Of a stretch of 64,000 bases of DNA, positions 21,694-36,022 are shown in pieces. Both the position numbers and the translations under genes were made by a program. The notes under the pieces are model-generated. The model did no database searches, was not told the DNA's origin, and worked only from the letters and a program-made list of their open reading frames with translations. Source of the stretch: Cruorifilaria tuberocauda (lineage: Eukaryota; Nematoda; Chromadorea; Rhabditida; Onchocercidae). Each line of letters starts with the position of its first letter. Position 1 is the stretch's first letter. The DNA lies in contig JABVXU010000159.1 in NCBI GenBank assembly GCA_013365365.1, positions 47,457 to 111,456 on the forward strand, in the 5' to 3' direction.

Positions 21694-24600
21694 ACCTAAA
21701 ATTTGATTTTGTTTTTTGGCTATTAATTTGATTTCCGCTATGTATTGTGCTGGAAAGGTAAGAAATCGGATTAAAACATTTTAATTTCGAAAAAAAAATT
21801 CTAGCAAATTAAGCAAAACGAGTTAAACTTTGTAATTTAATCAAGAATTTTACTAGAAGTGGTTATTTCTGTACAATATACTAATTCAAATTCATAATAT
21901 GATAACCCAGTCATTTTAATTAAAAAATCTTATTCTACAAAATAACTCAAAATCAGATTGCTTAATTTATGGCATTGCAATGAGTTCACATTCTACCTGG
22001 ATAAACAACAGTCAATCAAGTAGAAAATTACTGAAAATAATGAAACGGTAAAATTCACTTATACATTTAAAAAGTTATAATATTATTTAATATTACAAAA
22101 AGACACAATTAATGTTTCAAAAGAAGTAAATAATTTAAAATACTTTTCATTCTAAAGAGTTTACTAATTTCTAATTTATTACTTTAGTTACTCTATTAAT
22201 TACTTTAATTAATTATGAATAATTACTTTGGGCAATTATTAACTTCATTCATCAAAAGAATGGGCAAAAAACGAACCATTTATATTTTATCCTAAAATTC
22301 CCTCAGTGAGTTAATCTTTGTCATCTAATGAAGTATGAATCGAATTCCGAAGTTTGTTGAAATATAGCTAAAGATAATGATATAACTGAGAAATTATTGA
22401 ATTGAACAAAAATGAGAAATTATGGAATTGAGAAAAAGAAAATTTATGGATGATTCAAACCATTGCTTTGTTATATTGTTAATAAATGGAAGCAACGATT
22501 CTAAACAACTTCTCAATTTATTTTATTTGAGAATATCGTCTAATTTTAATTTCAGGTCTTTGATTTCGAAGGTTAATTTGTTTCCATCGAAGAAAGCGAA
22601 AAGTTAGCAGTTAGTTATTGTGGCACGTACTTATAAAGAATATACGCTTTAGCATACTAAGTGGGGAAATATTCCCAATCTCGGGACAATTATTTCGGAA
22701 AACCTGAAAATAGGTAGATGAGTGATAGTATAGTCTATGAAATAGACTTTAATTCAAAAAAAAGATGATGGGTCAAATTATTTTGTTAACTTTCGTCATT
22801 GTCAAATCAAAGTTAACTTTTGTCATTGTGAAATCGCAGTCTGAAAAGTACTTTTGTACTTTCAAAAAAGTATTCCTTATAATATTATTCAAAAATATTC
22901 CATAAAGTATTGATTCATTGAAAGCGAGCGTATCGTAATTTCCATAATATGAGCAAAAATATAAAAACCTTGAGGATAGATTAAAAAAACAAACTGCAAT
23001 TTTGTGAAACTATTTTTATTGATATAATAAAAATCGAAAATATCGATTATTATAACCATTCTTTCTCTAATATTATAATCAACAAATAATTTTTTATAAT
23101 ATAAATAATAAACATAACACATTAACTAAATATGCATGAAATTATTTTATTATATTTAAAAAAGAAATTTTTAATTGTAAAAAAGTTAAACAAGAAAGTT
23201 GTAATCGATTAAAGTGCAAAAGTTAATTGTTTAAACGTACGATAGATACACAAACATTTATCGATGCAATTGTGCTAGCAAAACAAAAATGATAGATTTC
23301 ATTTTCGAAAGTAAAGGATTAAAAAGTATTTGCTTTCATAAAAGAAAACAAAAACTGAAAATGAAATGAACGGTTTAAAGAGCGGCGCAATCAGACATCG
23401 TTTATTACACCTCCTTCCATCGCCTCATTTTTATTTTCATTCTTTTTTCCATTCTTCTCCATCATATCATTCTCATCTGTTATCGTTATCTTCATTATCA
23501 TATTTCATTTCATTTCTAGCTCGATCACTATTTGATTGATCACTTGCAAAAAATTCCTGTCATTAGCGGTTCTCTTTTCCTTTTATTATTGTTATTAAAA
23601 TTACATCTTTTTTTTTTTCGTCATTTTTCACTTTTCATTACATTTTACATTTTTATTAATTGTATGGATATTTTTATTTTTAAAAATTTTTAAAATTCAT
23701 TATCAATTTATTGCTATTTAAATTTTTATTATTAAATTTTAATTAAGCAAATCGATGTATTAGGAAGTTGATAATATTCTGATAAGTCATAGATATACTT
23801 ATGATAAATTGGAAGAAAAAAAAAGACTGCCTTATTCACTTCTCTAAAAAACTTAGAATCAAATAGTCTGGTTGATATATTATATTATGAAAATAAGTTA
23901 TCAAAAATCTACTCGAAACGATCATCAATATTTTGCATGAGTATACTTATGATAAAATGATAAACCTTATCCATTTTTCTTAAAAACATTCATAGTCAGA
24001 TAGCATGGTTGATATATTAATGACTTATAATTATGATAGTAAGTTATCAAAACCGGATTATACCGGAAACGATCATCAATATTTTCCAGATATAAGCAAA
24101 TCAAGCTATATTTACTTTAGATGAAATTTTTGCGATAAGGAAAAATTTCGATAAGTAATGACAAATATTGATATCTCTTCATTTCATCATTTCAATCAAT
24201 TGTGATAAGCAACTGATATGGAGATAGTTATTTAGGAAGAGTAAAATGATTAGCATAATAATGAAAGTTATCCGTTTTGCTTATTGAATTATGCGATATG
24301 CTCATAGAAACTATTCATTTTGACCTGATTAAAAGATAATCTTTAATCCTTAATTCTAGCAATGATAATCTTTAACTCTTAATTCTAAACTCATGCCCTC
24401 TTAATAAATTATCCATTAATTGCATTAATTAAACATTTTGATTTTTTCATTCGATCAATTTAAATTATGAAGTGCGTATTTGAATAATTATTCATATGTG
24501 ATCAGTGTGGAATGATTTTTTTCCCCATTCTTTTTCTGTTTACTCAAAAAAGGAAGTTATAAAGAAAATTCGAAAATTATTCAATCTATAATTTAATTAC

Positions 24601-27600
24601 AATTGTATTTATTTGCTTAATAAATATCGTGAATGGAACAAAATCTTTCATTAGTTATTTGATAACTATTTTTGAATATTTTCTTTTTATAAAAATTGAT
24701 TGCTATATATTACTGTTTAGAATTTAAATATTTCATTACTGTTTTTACTTTCCTTTTTTTTAGCAAATTTATCCTGAAATACCGAATTTTCGTAAATCAT
24801 CAAACATTTTACATGATTTCTGAATTTTCTACGAAAGTCTTACTCATATGCTTATTGAATAATATATACAGTTTATAAAAATGAGAATTAAATTTAGGTT
24901 TGCTCCACACATTTAGGTTTATTTGAATTATTTTCAACTTTACAGTTAATTTATCTTGCAAACATTTTTGATTGATTGAAAATTTAGAAATTTAGCAAAT
25001 GAAAAAATATCCCATCGAATTCTCATTGATTTTTCTGTTTAAACAGAATGAAAATTTCATTGGAATTACATAAAATGCCAATTTGCACGTAAAAAAAAAT
25101 TGCGAATGCAAATTTCAACTGCGTCTTTTGCCATGTGACAAATGCAATTATCAGTAAATGGAGGTGGAAAATGTGGGAAAAAAAGCGAGACGATAGGAAA
25201 AGTTTTTAGAAAGAAGAAGATAAATTGAATGAAATGAAAAATCCTAATATTTGGAGGGCAAAAAATTAGCATTCATTAGTTACTTTCTTTTGCCTTTTGA
25301 ATTTCATTTCATTTCGTTTAACAAAATTTGTAAAATATTTTCAGAAAAACAACGATAAAACTTGTGAAACGAGTGAGGAATTTTTTTTTTTGCTTACTAA
25401 CGAAATTTGTGTAACTATCTTCTTTTTTTCTTTGGAAAAAAAAGCTAACAAAGAAGCTTTTAACAATGACAGACTGAAATGAAGAGGGAAAAAAAAACTT
25501 TGACAAAACTTCTTGCTTTAAATGTGTAAATTTTCCTACTTGTTACTTTCTGTTTGAAGTTTTAGTTCAAATTGACTAATTTTAACACTTTCTTTTTTTT
25601 AAAAATTCTTGTTATTTAGAATGGTTAGATTAACGTCAAATGTTTAATTTTTAGTTTCTCTTTTCTTTTTTTTTTTTTTGTTTAATAAATTTCTCATTCC
25701 ATTCCATTTATTTTTGCTCCAATTTTTTTTTTTTAGTCTAATTCATTCATCCAAAAATGAACAATGAATGGAAGTCATCTCTGAGAAATAGCCGTATAGA
25801 GAGAAATATAAATAATTATATCTTCCAGGACATTAATACTGATACATTTTCTTTTTTAAAAGTTGCATTTGTTCAGGTTGATTAGTTTGTTAATAGCATT
25901 CCTCTAACATTCAACCATACAGTTAAGCTATTAATCAGTTAGTAATTAACCATTTATCTCTTAATATATTTTATCAAAAGTGTTCCAACAACTGTCCCAA
26001 CTAATCTCTGATTTGTAATTTTAATAATCAAGATCATGATTTGTAATTTTGGCAATCAAAATTCTGAGATTATATTTGAGTAATAAATTTTTTTCAACTA
26101 AAATATCTATTTTATGAATCTGAGAATTAAGAATGGAAGATATGAAATTATGAATAATTTCAAATATAAATGTCAATGTAAATAAAAGTGCAGAGTAAAA
26201 TTTATATAATTTAAAAAAAAAGCAAAAAATTATAAAATACGGAATTCATTTGATTGATAATCTACGCGTGCATTTCTTTTGTCATCTCATTTGCGCTTCT
26301 AAAAAATATAATCACTGAAAATTGAAAGAATGCTTAAAGTGTAACTTAAAGTTAATAATTCTTTTTTTTCTCCTCCTCTTCCTGTTCCTTTTTTTTCCAT
26401 CAAAAAATAATCCGTTCTAACATAAATGAAGTGATATTGATAGCAATCAGCGACAACTGTTAAATAATAAATTTTAAATCGTATTACACAATAACTAAAT
26501 ACTGGAATTGAAAAGAAGAAGACTGAAATAGGAAAAAGAAAATGTATTCATTGCAATATTTGATTACTGTAAATATATGATTACAAATTCATTACGATAT
26601 ATAATTACTGTAATAAATTTACTATAACATATGATTACAAGTTCATTACGGTATATGATTGCTATAATGGATTAGTAATTAATAATAATATATAATGTTT
26701 GATAAAATTATTCTAGTATATTAATGAATGAATGAATGAAGTTCTAAATAATTAAAAATGATAATGAATGAAAAAGATAAAAATCAAAAATTTCAATTGT
26801 AAAATTTAATTTTATTTTGCAAATTTTTAAACTAATTATCATTATCATTAAAAATTAATTAAAATAAATGATTGCAAATTAATTATTACCAAAGGAATTT
26901 CGCCAAAGATTATTTGTAATTATTCAAACTCTTCGAGAAATTTTCTAAATTCTAAAAAAAATTAAGCCTATTAGAATACATTGAAGAGTGAGGAAATGAT
27001 TGCATAGTGAGAAAAAAAGTATGATGGAAATAGCTTCTAGCTAGAACGTAAAGGAATTGAAAGAATTTTAAATAGAAAATGAAACGGAAAGGGAATAGGA
27101 GAGAGAGAGAGAGAGAGAGGAGAAAAGATAGGTTGATGGAATGTATGGATGAAATTATCATTTCATGTGATGCAGGGGCCTCCCTCATTCTGATAGTTAT
27201 CAATCCGTTCCAAAGGGCACATACTTCATCGAAGCAGTAGCCTCATTCCATTAGGCCTTAAACTATGTATAGGCCTTTTTCTTATTCGTCACGTTCCCTT
27301 TCATTCATTTCTTCCGTTTACCGGATGATACGGTCTCTTAGATTCTTTTTTTTCTCTCACTTAATTATCCGGAATATTTTCGGGATTGAATTAACGAAAT
27401 ATCAAATTGTTAATTCAATTCTTTCCTATCTTTTTTTTATTTTTTATCCTCTATACTTGCTATCTATGAATTATTTTTTGCGCATTTTGGGAAATTCAAT
27501 AGTAATCGGAAAATATCGGAAAGGATAAGTGATCGATTGAAAAAGTATCTTGATCAATTTTAGTATATCAGTTACAGTATATTAGATTACCTTGTTTTAT

Positions 27601-28984
27601 CATCCAGAAGAAATGCTTGATCGAAAGATAACATTAGGTGACGGGCAGATGATGATAAAGCATACTTTAAATGCGAAAGCTTCCATTTCCCTACTCCTTA
27701 CTTATTTTACTTTCACATTTTACGTTTTTACTTATTTTGCTCGCTTTGATTTAATTTCCTTTAATTAGAATTACTTTATTATCAAATAGAGCTATCATTT
27801 TATCCTGTAAAAACCTCATTAATCTTTAAATAATGCCATTTTAAATCTTCCCATTAAAAACAAATCGATATAGCAGCAAGCAAAACTGATCAATGATTGA
27901 TGAAATTTATTGATACTCAGAAATATATCAATAATAGAACTAATATCCGATTTTTCTTCATTCATTCTCTGGTATTTTACAGTCAATCATTTTCTGATAT
28001 CTAAGAGATTCACCAAATAGATCGATCAGTGATTGAAATCTTTTATTCAATAGTTTATCAAGTTAGCATTAAATTAAAATCATTTAACGTCGTTTCTATT
28101 CGATCGAAATTGACACCAACATTCTAATATGTTATTTTGGAGTTACGATTAAGTCTTGAAATTTAAATGCATGTAATTAAAATTCTTTGAAATGCAATAA
28201 TACTTAAATTATCATGGAAAAAAGTTTTTGTAAAGCAAACCATCGAAATGATTTATAACTATATAATTTTTTTTTCTTTCTATCCTAAAATGATTCACAA
28301 TTATACAACAAACATTTTTTCCTTTTTTAATTTTTATAAAATGAATCAGAAAATATTCCTTTTTTTGTTTACAACAGTATATCACCGACAATATGCAAAA
28401 GATCTTATGAAAAGCTTACTTATGAATTCTATGAAAGGCTTACTTATTATGAATATTATGATCAATATGATTGTATCAAAATCCAAAATCACAAATATGA
28501 TTTTCATTTTTAGATCGAAATTCGTCATAGGCAAATGATGTCATCCTTAAATTCTGATTGGAAGAAACATCGATATACATTTGTATTGTGTTATGCATAG
28601 CAGCATTGATTGCGGACATTTTTGACATAATTTTTTAGGCCAAAAAAAAGACCGAGTCTATATTCCGGTATTATACACCGGTATATTCGGTATATAACAA
28701 TTATTTTTCATTTTTAATTTTCTATGAAATGAATCGGAAAATATTTAACATTTTCCTTTTTTTTTTGTTTTCAATATATCAGTTGCAATGATGAAAGAAA
28801 TTTTGTTGTGAAGGATTTTGCTTGGATCATTTTCGCTTTTCCGGATATTAGATTCTAACTTACTTCTCTAATCGGAGAAATTACTACACAGAGGATTGAA
28901 TTGATAATAAAATGGTAGAAACCTCCCTCAACTTGTTTTCATCTTTTGTTTAGTTAGTTTCATTCTCAAAAATTGATTAGTATA

Positions 28985-29360
28985 ACGATAATAATAATAA
29001 TTAATAATTAACAATAATAATAATAGTAATAATAAAATAATAATGATAATAATATCAATAACAATGTCAATAATAATGATAATGTCTAATATAATAATAT
29101 CAATAATAATATCAATAAGAATAATAATAATATCAATAACAGTAATAATAATGATTAATAATAATAACAGAAATAATAAAATAATAATGAGAATAATAAT
29201 GATTAATATAATATTAGTAATAATAAAATAATAATGATAATAATAATATCAATAATAATCATAATGTCTAATATAATAATATCAATTGTAATAATATCAA
29301 TGATACTAATAATGATATCAATAACAGTAATAATAATGATTAATACTAATAATTGACAAC
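28985..29360. repeat. AAT/ATA-rich low-complexity block
   Basis: Imperfect (AAT)n and (ATAATAATATCA)n-like sequence runs for about 375 bases. The overlapping Ile/Met-rich open frames on both strands are artefacts of this repeat. Confidence 0.85.
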
Positions 29361-32300
29361 GGTAATAAAAATGATTCTGTAATGACGATAACATTGATAA
29401 TAATGTTAACTTATATGCTTAAACGAGTCTTACATAAATCAGTCGGCAATAATAAAGTTTTAAGTAAGCCCAATTAAGTTTTTGCCTTATTGTCGTTCCT
29501 CTTTCCTTCCCTGAAAACTTGTCCTCTTTTTTTGTGTCACTTCTCTTTCAAAAGAATGATTGACGCAATAGTTGATAATTAAACTTGATAACTTGTTTGC
29601 CGTAAGATTTTTCTCGTCAGCTTCTATGTGATCCATTTCCTCCTCACTTTCTTCATTTCCGCTTTCCTCAGCTCTCTCTCTCTCTCTCTCTCTCAGTAAT
29701 ATTAGAAGCAAAAATTATAATTTTATTCCTTAATCTCTCATTAAAATCTATAAAATTATTGTCATGCATTGATAATTATTTCATTTCTTCCATATATTTT
29801 CTAATAATTTCTAATTTTATTGCAATAATATAAATTCAATTAAATAATTATCAAAGATTTGAACGGAAATAATAAAATAAAAAAATTAAATTGTGCAATA
29901 TTGTTGCACTCTTTCCATTTTTTTTTTTTGAAAAACTAAATTAACAAACTCTTTTCTCAAACTTGTAAGTATTTCATACAAACTCTTGCAAAGATTTTAA
30001 CCTAATCTCAACTTATACCCACCTTAGCTCCCACTTAACTATGATTTGATACAAATTTACACCTTACCAGGAAGTTTAACAATTGCTTTCCCAAATACTA
30101 GTCTTGCCAAATAATAGGGACACCACCGCTAATTTCAAATAATATCCTACTAGGCTTAGCTTTATATATGATACAAATATTGTATGCATTCTCATTTATC
30201 AAATTGATAATGCTGATGATAACGCTGATTTTCATATATCTTATCAATGATAACGAAAATACTCAAATATGCTATAGTTGAAATTCTTGTTTTAATTAAT
30301 AATTAAACAACAATTTAGTGATTGAAAAAGTAAAATAATTTTGTTTATCATTTCGAAAATTGCTTATTTCCTTCCTATATCAAATTACACCAACAATTAT
30401 AATAGTTGTTAGCAAATAAAGATAAATTTTGGTAAAATTAAAATTTCAATTTTAACTTGTCATACGAGTTTAAATGATGGATCAATCTCTCTTGGGATCT
30501 CCGCGATTAAATTACTCGATAATCAGATCAAATCACCGGTTGTCACAATTTCGCATGCATAATGCGCATGAAATGAAAATGTGTTTAAAAGTGATTTGCT
30601 TGAAATCTTTATAATAATTTTTGAGATAGTGATTATGCTTATATGAAATGATAATTGGAATAAGCAAAAGAAATAAGCAAAAAATTTGAAATTTTATCCT
30701 ATCAGTCTTTTATCATTTACAAATCTACGCTGATTGATTGATAACTTTTGCTTTTTTTTTCTCTTCCTCTCCCTCTCTCTCTCTCTCTCTTTCCTTTCAT
30801 TATTACTCATATATACTTCAATTGACATTTGAAAAAAGCAAGAGGAAAAAAAAAAGTTTTGGATAATTTATCACTGTTTCACTCCGTTTTAATCATTCCG
30901 AATACTTTTTCACTCTCTCTCTCTCTTCTTTTCAAATTTACTATTTGCAGTAAGTTAAACCGGAAACGACGTATAAACTTCAATAGCATCATTGTTAGCT
31001 AAAGAAATACGAAGAAGGCAAGCGCATTAGTGATAACATTTTCTGATAACAAATAGATAAATATATATGAGAGAAGGATGACCTTTGACATATTTCAATT
31101 GCTTATCATATCATTTGATTACTACTGCTATATCGGGCATAGAATGCATGTACGGATGGATATACTTTCCACTAACAAATGGAGTAAAGTTGGAGGAAGC
31201 TGCTAATTTGATATTGTTAGCTAGTAAATTGAGAATGGATAGATGATTATTGGGCGAGAAGCTTGCTGAAATTGAGCTTTCATCCTCCTCTTCCTTTTTT
31301 TTTGCTCCACATTCCTAAATTATTTATTCATCGTAGCAATTTTATTTATTCATTCATTCTACGATTGATAATGATTACAATCTTTAAATTAGTTAGTTCA
31401 AATTTAATATTTCATATAAATAATTCTCAGTAGTTCTCAGTAGTTTATCCACTGTTAACTCTGATTGCTGTCACTATTTTGAACTTTAGTTTTTATCAGA
31501 TTAATTCCTTCCTCAATTCCTTTAATAGTATTCTTTCTGTTGTTCAGGTAAAATTCGATCTTTACTCATTTACAATTAAAAATTAAAGTAAACATTGTAA
31601 TTCCAATGAAAATGAAATTCTTAACTGCTGTAAATTGGATTTTTTTACTTTTCAGATTATCAATTTAACGATTCTTTTAATTCGCATTTTCATTTTTTGA
31701 ATTCATGCAATTTAAAATGTAACTTTAAATTTACATTGAAACATCTATCGTATTTCTAGCGAATAGTTTACTAGTTATATCAGAATTAATCTAAAAAGAA
31801 ATTAGTTAACGGTATAATTGAGCAGATTGAAAATTAATCAGCAAAATGATTAGAACTCTTATCATTGTTTTAAATTTTTAAATATACCATATCATCAGTA
31901 GATCAGATAAGGCGAAATTTAAGAAGAAACTACCGAAATAGCTGGAAAATTTTAATTTAATTAATAGTCTTTGGAAAGACTTTCCAACTTTTAATTTTAT
32001 CAGCTTATCTAAAAAATTTTTAATATCTTTATCAGTTGATCTTTCATATTTTTTTTATCTGTTATCATCTTGCAGTTTCTCTTAAATCTTAAATATTATC
32101 ATTTCATCTTTCTTTACATTTCATCATTTTTGATGAATAATAGAAAATATAAAAGTATTGATTAGCTATCAGATAAAATTTAATTTAATTCTATACTCAG
32201 ATATCATCGATTTATTTTCATACTTTGATCAAAATCAAATTTCAACAAAGTTCTTTTACCGGCTTCATTTTTCAATTTTTTATAATATTGCTAAAGTAAA

Positions 32301-33199
32301 AATTAGTATCATCTAGTTATCATTGTAAAATTAATTAATTCTCATATAATTATTTACAGTACGGAAATTTTAATCTGAATTTAATTTTATTATGGTACGG
32401 TGTTGTACAGTAACTGTTGGGAAAATGGAAAATTTTTATAAAAATCATTAAAAATTTGTTGAAAGATTTAATTAATCAAATAATATTCGAACTGATAATA
32501 ATCATTAATGGAATAAATGAATTAGACGAAATTGTTTTATGATTTCAATCACAAAATTAACAAAAAAAAAAACAAATCATAATAATTATTGGATCATCCA
32601 ACCAATCATAAATAATTTACAATTTGAAGAGAAATTCGAGACGGATTAAATTTTAAATTTCTAAAATGATTGCAACTCATTTTTATTACACTTTTTCATA
32701 ATCAATGATAAATTGAATCAGAATAAAAACTTTTTAAAGCTAAAAATTTGAGACTTTAAAAATTTATTGCTCTTTCCTCGCTCACTTTTCGTTTTTCTAA
32801 TAAGTTATAATTTCATTTAAAAGTTATAAGAAATATAAATTGTATTTCGATTAAATTAAAGTTTCCTAATATTGTAGCGTAATTATTAGTTATCTATTTT
32901 CAACTAACTAACTTACAATTTCATATCTTCCGGCAAATATTTTTTTTATAAAACTTTTTTTTTTTTTTAAATGAAATGTTATAAATTTCCTTTCTCAAAT
33001 AATTTCTTTTAATTCAGTGTCAGTGAAAAATTTTATTCGAAAAAATTTTGAAGTATTTCCGAATGAGCGATCTCATTTTTTACTTTTCCAACTTTTATTT
33101 CCTCTCGAATAAATCCATTTTTTTTTCTTTTTTGTAACATTTCTTTCTCTTTTTACTGTAAGTTTCAGAAATTGACATTATTTTTAAAATCATTTAAAT

Positions 33200-33700
33200 A
33201 AGATTGTATATTAGTGATTATTATCATGTACTTATAAGATTATATGAATAAAAATGTAAGATTGTATATCAGTGATAATCATCATACTTATATGATTAGA
33301 TGAATAAGGTTGTTATCAGTAATTATTATCATGTACTTATAAGATTATATGAATAAGAATTTAAGATTAATAAGAATTTAAAATTAGTATATCAGCATTT
33401 ATCATCATACTTATATAATTAGATGAATAATATCATTGTATATTAGTAAGTATATTATACTTGTAAAATTGTATATCAGTAATTATTATCATCAATAGAT
33501 TCAAATAGTTTAATCCAAGAACTTTGATTTCAAATGGCTTCGTTAATTTCAGTCCATTTCAATTTGCTTCACTTTTTATATTTTCTACATTGTGAATAAC
33601 TTATATGATTAAACGAATAAGATTGTAAATTAGTACTTATCATCATACTTATTAAATTATAAGAATAAAGATTGCATATCAGTGATTATTATCATATATT
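33200..33700. repeat. Degenerate tandem units of about 60 bp
   Basis: Repeated phrases such as ATCAGTGATTATTATCAT, CTTATAAGATTATATGAA and TAAGATTGTATAT recur about every 45-70 bases with many changes. A second cluster at about 33595-33690 follows an interruption. The unit is a decayed tandem repeat rather than a recognised transposon. Confidence 0.6.
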
Positions 33701-34338
33701 ATACTTAATATGATATTAACTTATGCATATTATTGATTACTTTTAATAATATTCATTTTAACACATTGAAAATTTTGCAATTTTTTTGTAATAATTCTTT
33801 CTTATTTCTTATAAACTTTAAATAACTTTAAGTATTATCGATTGCTTAATTAAAAAAAAACTTACTAGCAGGTGGTGTTGACAAAAAGAAAAGCTATTGT
33901 ATATATTTTAAAATTATGCAAATTTCTTTCTGATCGCATTGGCAGTTTATGATAACGAAATTGTTACATTTATAAATGAATGAATGATTCAGTTGGATGA
34001 TAGCGTTATCTTTCAGAAGTTTCTTTCATTTCAAATAGCTTCATTAATTTTAGTCATTTCAATTTGCTTCAATTTTTTTTTTGCATGTTTATGGTGAAGA
34101 AATAAATGATGATTTCAATTTTGACAAGTTCAAAATGTCCATTTTTTCAAAATAGCTGCATGAATGCTGGAAAAAAAACAGAGAAAAGGCAAAAAAGTTT
34201 ATGCTAAAAGTTTATGCTTGGGGGAGAACGGAATTTTGAAGAGGAAATAATAATTCTGCTTGAAAGTAATATTTTCTCGATTTTTTTTTTCCAAAAATTT
34301 TTTCCATTACTAAATTATTACCTTTTCTCCTTCTCTCT

Positions 34339-34342
<4 letters not shown>

Positions 34343-34400
<58 letters not shown>
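34343..34400. repeat. (CT)n microsatellite
   Basis: An almost pure CT run of about 58 bases, broken once by G, inside a wider polypyrimidine tract. The Ser/Leu-rich open frame through it is an artefact. Confidence 0.95.
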
Positions 34401-34401
<1 letters not shown>

Positions 34402-36013
34402 TTTTCTCTTTCTCATTCTCGTTTTATTCCAATTTTAAATTAAAATAAATAATTGTGAAGAAAAAAAGATTGACGAAAGAAAGTAATGTAATTTGTTTTT
34501 TTTTTATATTCAATATAGAATTATTGCAAGAGAAATTAACTGTTAAACAAAGAAATTAAATTGTTTAATTTATTTTTAACTATAAAGTTTTTCTTTTGAA
34601 GTAATTTTTTACTTTCAGCATCATAAGTATTTGCATGTTTGTTTAGCAAAAACTGGATTTATTCATGATAAATATCAATTTATTGTTTTAATTGATAATC
34701 AAGGAATAAATGATTGCGTTGGCATTGTTGATTCCATTGATTGATTGATTAATTAATTAATTAATTAATGAAATGTAAAAACAAGAACTGGTATCATGAA
34801 TCTCGTTCAGTCTATTGCAACAATATTATCAGAAAATTCTCAGAAGATATCTGAACTCTTCATTATTCAAATTCGATTTCTCAGTATTAATTTTAAATTC
34901 ATTTCAAATTTAATTCAGCTCTCTCTAGTTGGAACTATTTTTTGAACCAATCTTAACTTAATAATTTCTGAATTATTATAAAACTTATCGAACTTGATAA
35001 ACCTTAAACTAGCGTAAACTATCAAAATTGATTCGTTACTTGATTTAAATTATTACTTTGTTGAAAAATCTGTATCAGTTAACTGATATTTGTTATTCAG
35101 ATTCTCCTTCTTACAATAAATCTTACAAAAGATCAAATACTTCAGTACTTTGCAAAAGTTAATTAAGGTATTATGCGAAAAAGTTGGTTAACTATGAATT
35201 GTCCTATTATCACTTTATCAATTACTGTATGAATTTTATACTATTAAGTAATAAGTGTAACTTTTTATCGGAAAGAAATAAATGTAATTTACTTATTGAA
35301 GCTTTACTTGGTAGATAAAATATACGAGCAAACTATCACTTATCACTTTTTTCTTTTAACAGCATATATTTTTATCAATCTATTGTTGATAAGTCATTCT
35401 CTTATCATCTTTATATCATTGTTTAAATTATTAATTTACTTTGCTGTTATTTAATTTACTTTACGCATTTTTACGTGATATTGAATGTTCCACAGATTCT
35501 CTTCCCTATACATTTGCATATTTATCATTTTCTTTCATCATATCTGTAAATCATTTTATCATATCTTTTATCATATCTGCTCGACGTTCCATTTTTTTTT
35601 TGGCAATTGATTATTTTGATTTATTAGCTGTTAACATTTGTTTTTCATATTAACTATTATTCAACTTCCATTCTAAGTAATATTTTATAATTTTCATGCC
35701 AAACTTATATTTGCTAATTAAATAAATTCAAGCATTACGTCATATTTCGTTTAATTTTAATAATCACCGGAACGAATGCATGATTTAAAAGAAAAATTCT
35801 TTTTTTGATTCAAGATTTTTAGAATGATTAAATTGCTGGAAGGAATAAATTGTAAGCATTATTAAATTGATGATATATTAAGGGAAAAAAAAAAACTCCC
35901 GGTGATTTTTCATAAACCTCATATATTTCATTTGAACTATTCGTTTATCATTCTTCGATCATTTTGTCAGTTAGCTACTATTATGAATATAAATTAATAT
36001 TTACTGAAATATT

Positions 36014-36015
36014 AG
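36014..36015 (+). promoter_or_regulatory. Candidate 3' splice site just before the kinesin start
   Basis: AATATTAG ends seven bases before the ATG at 36023. In nematodes such a site close to the initiator is often the acceptor for spliced-leader trans-splicing. The upstream tract is only moderately pyrimidine-rich, so this is an inference. Confidence 0.3.
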
Positions 36016-36022
36016 AATTGAA

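Larger units (their letters stand above)
19809..36022. other. Long intergenic region upstream of the kinesin gene
   Basis: About 16 kb of very AT-rich sequence with no convincing protein gene. It includes a TA run (about 20529-20552), a candidate small three-exon ORF (20638-21693), a less AT-rich patch at about 27160-27275, an ATA/AAT-rich low-complexity block (28985-29360), a set of about 60-bp units at 33200-33700, and CT/GA tracts at about 27099-27120, 29673-29693, 30766-30790 and 34343-34400. A diverged direct repeat lies at about 23870-23935 and 24000-24085. Regulatory DNA for the flanking genes is likely, but no specific site can be named. Confidence 0.4.

Noticed and set aside
29043..29394. 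Ile/Met-rich ORFs on both strands
   Set aside because: They arise from an AAT/ATA low-complexity block.
34214..34438. Ser/Leu-rich ORF
   Set aside because: It is read through the CT microsatellite and has no splice or start context.
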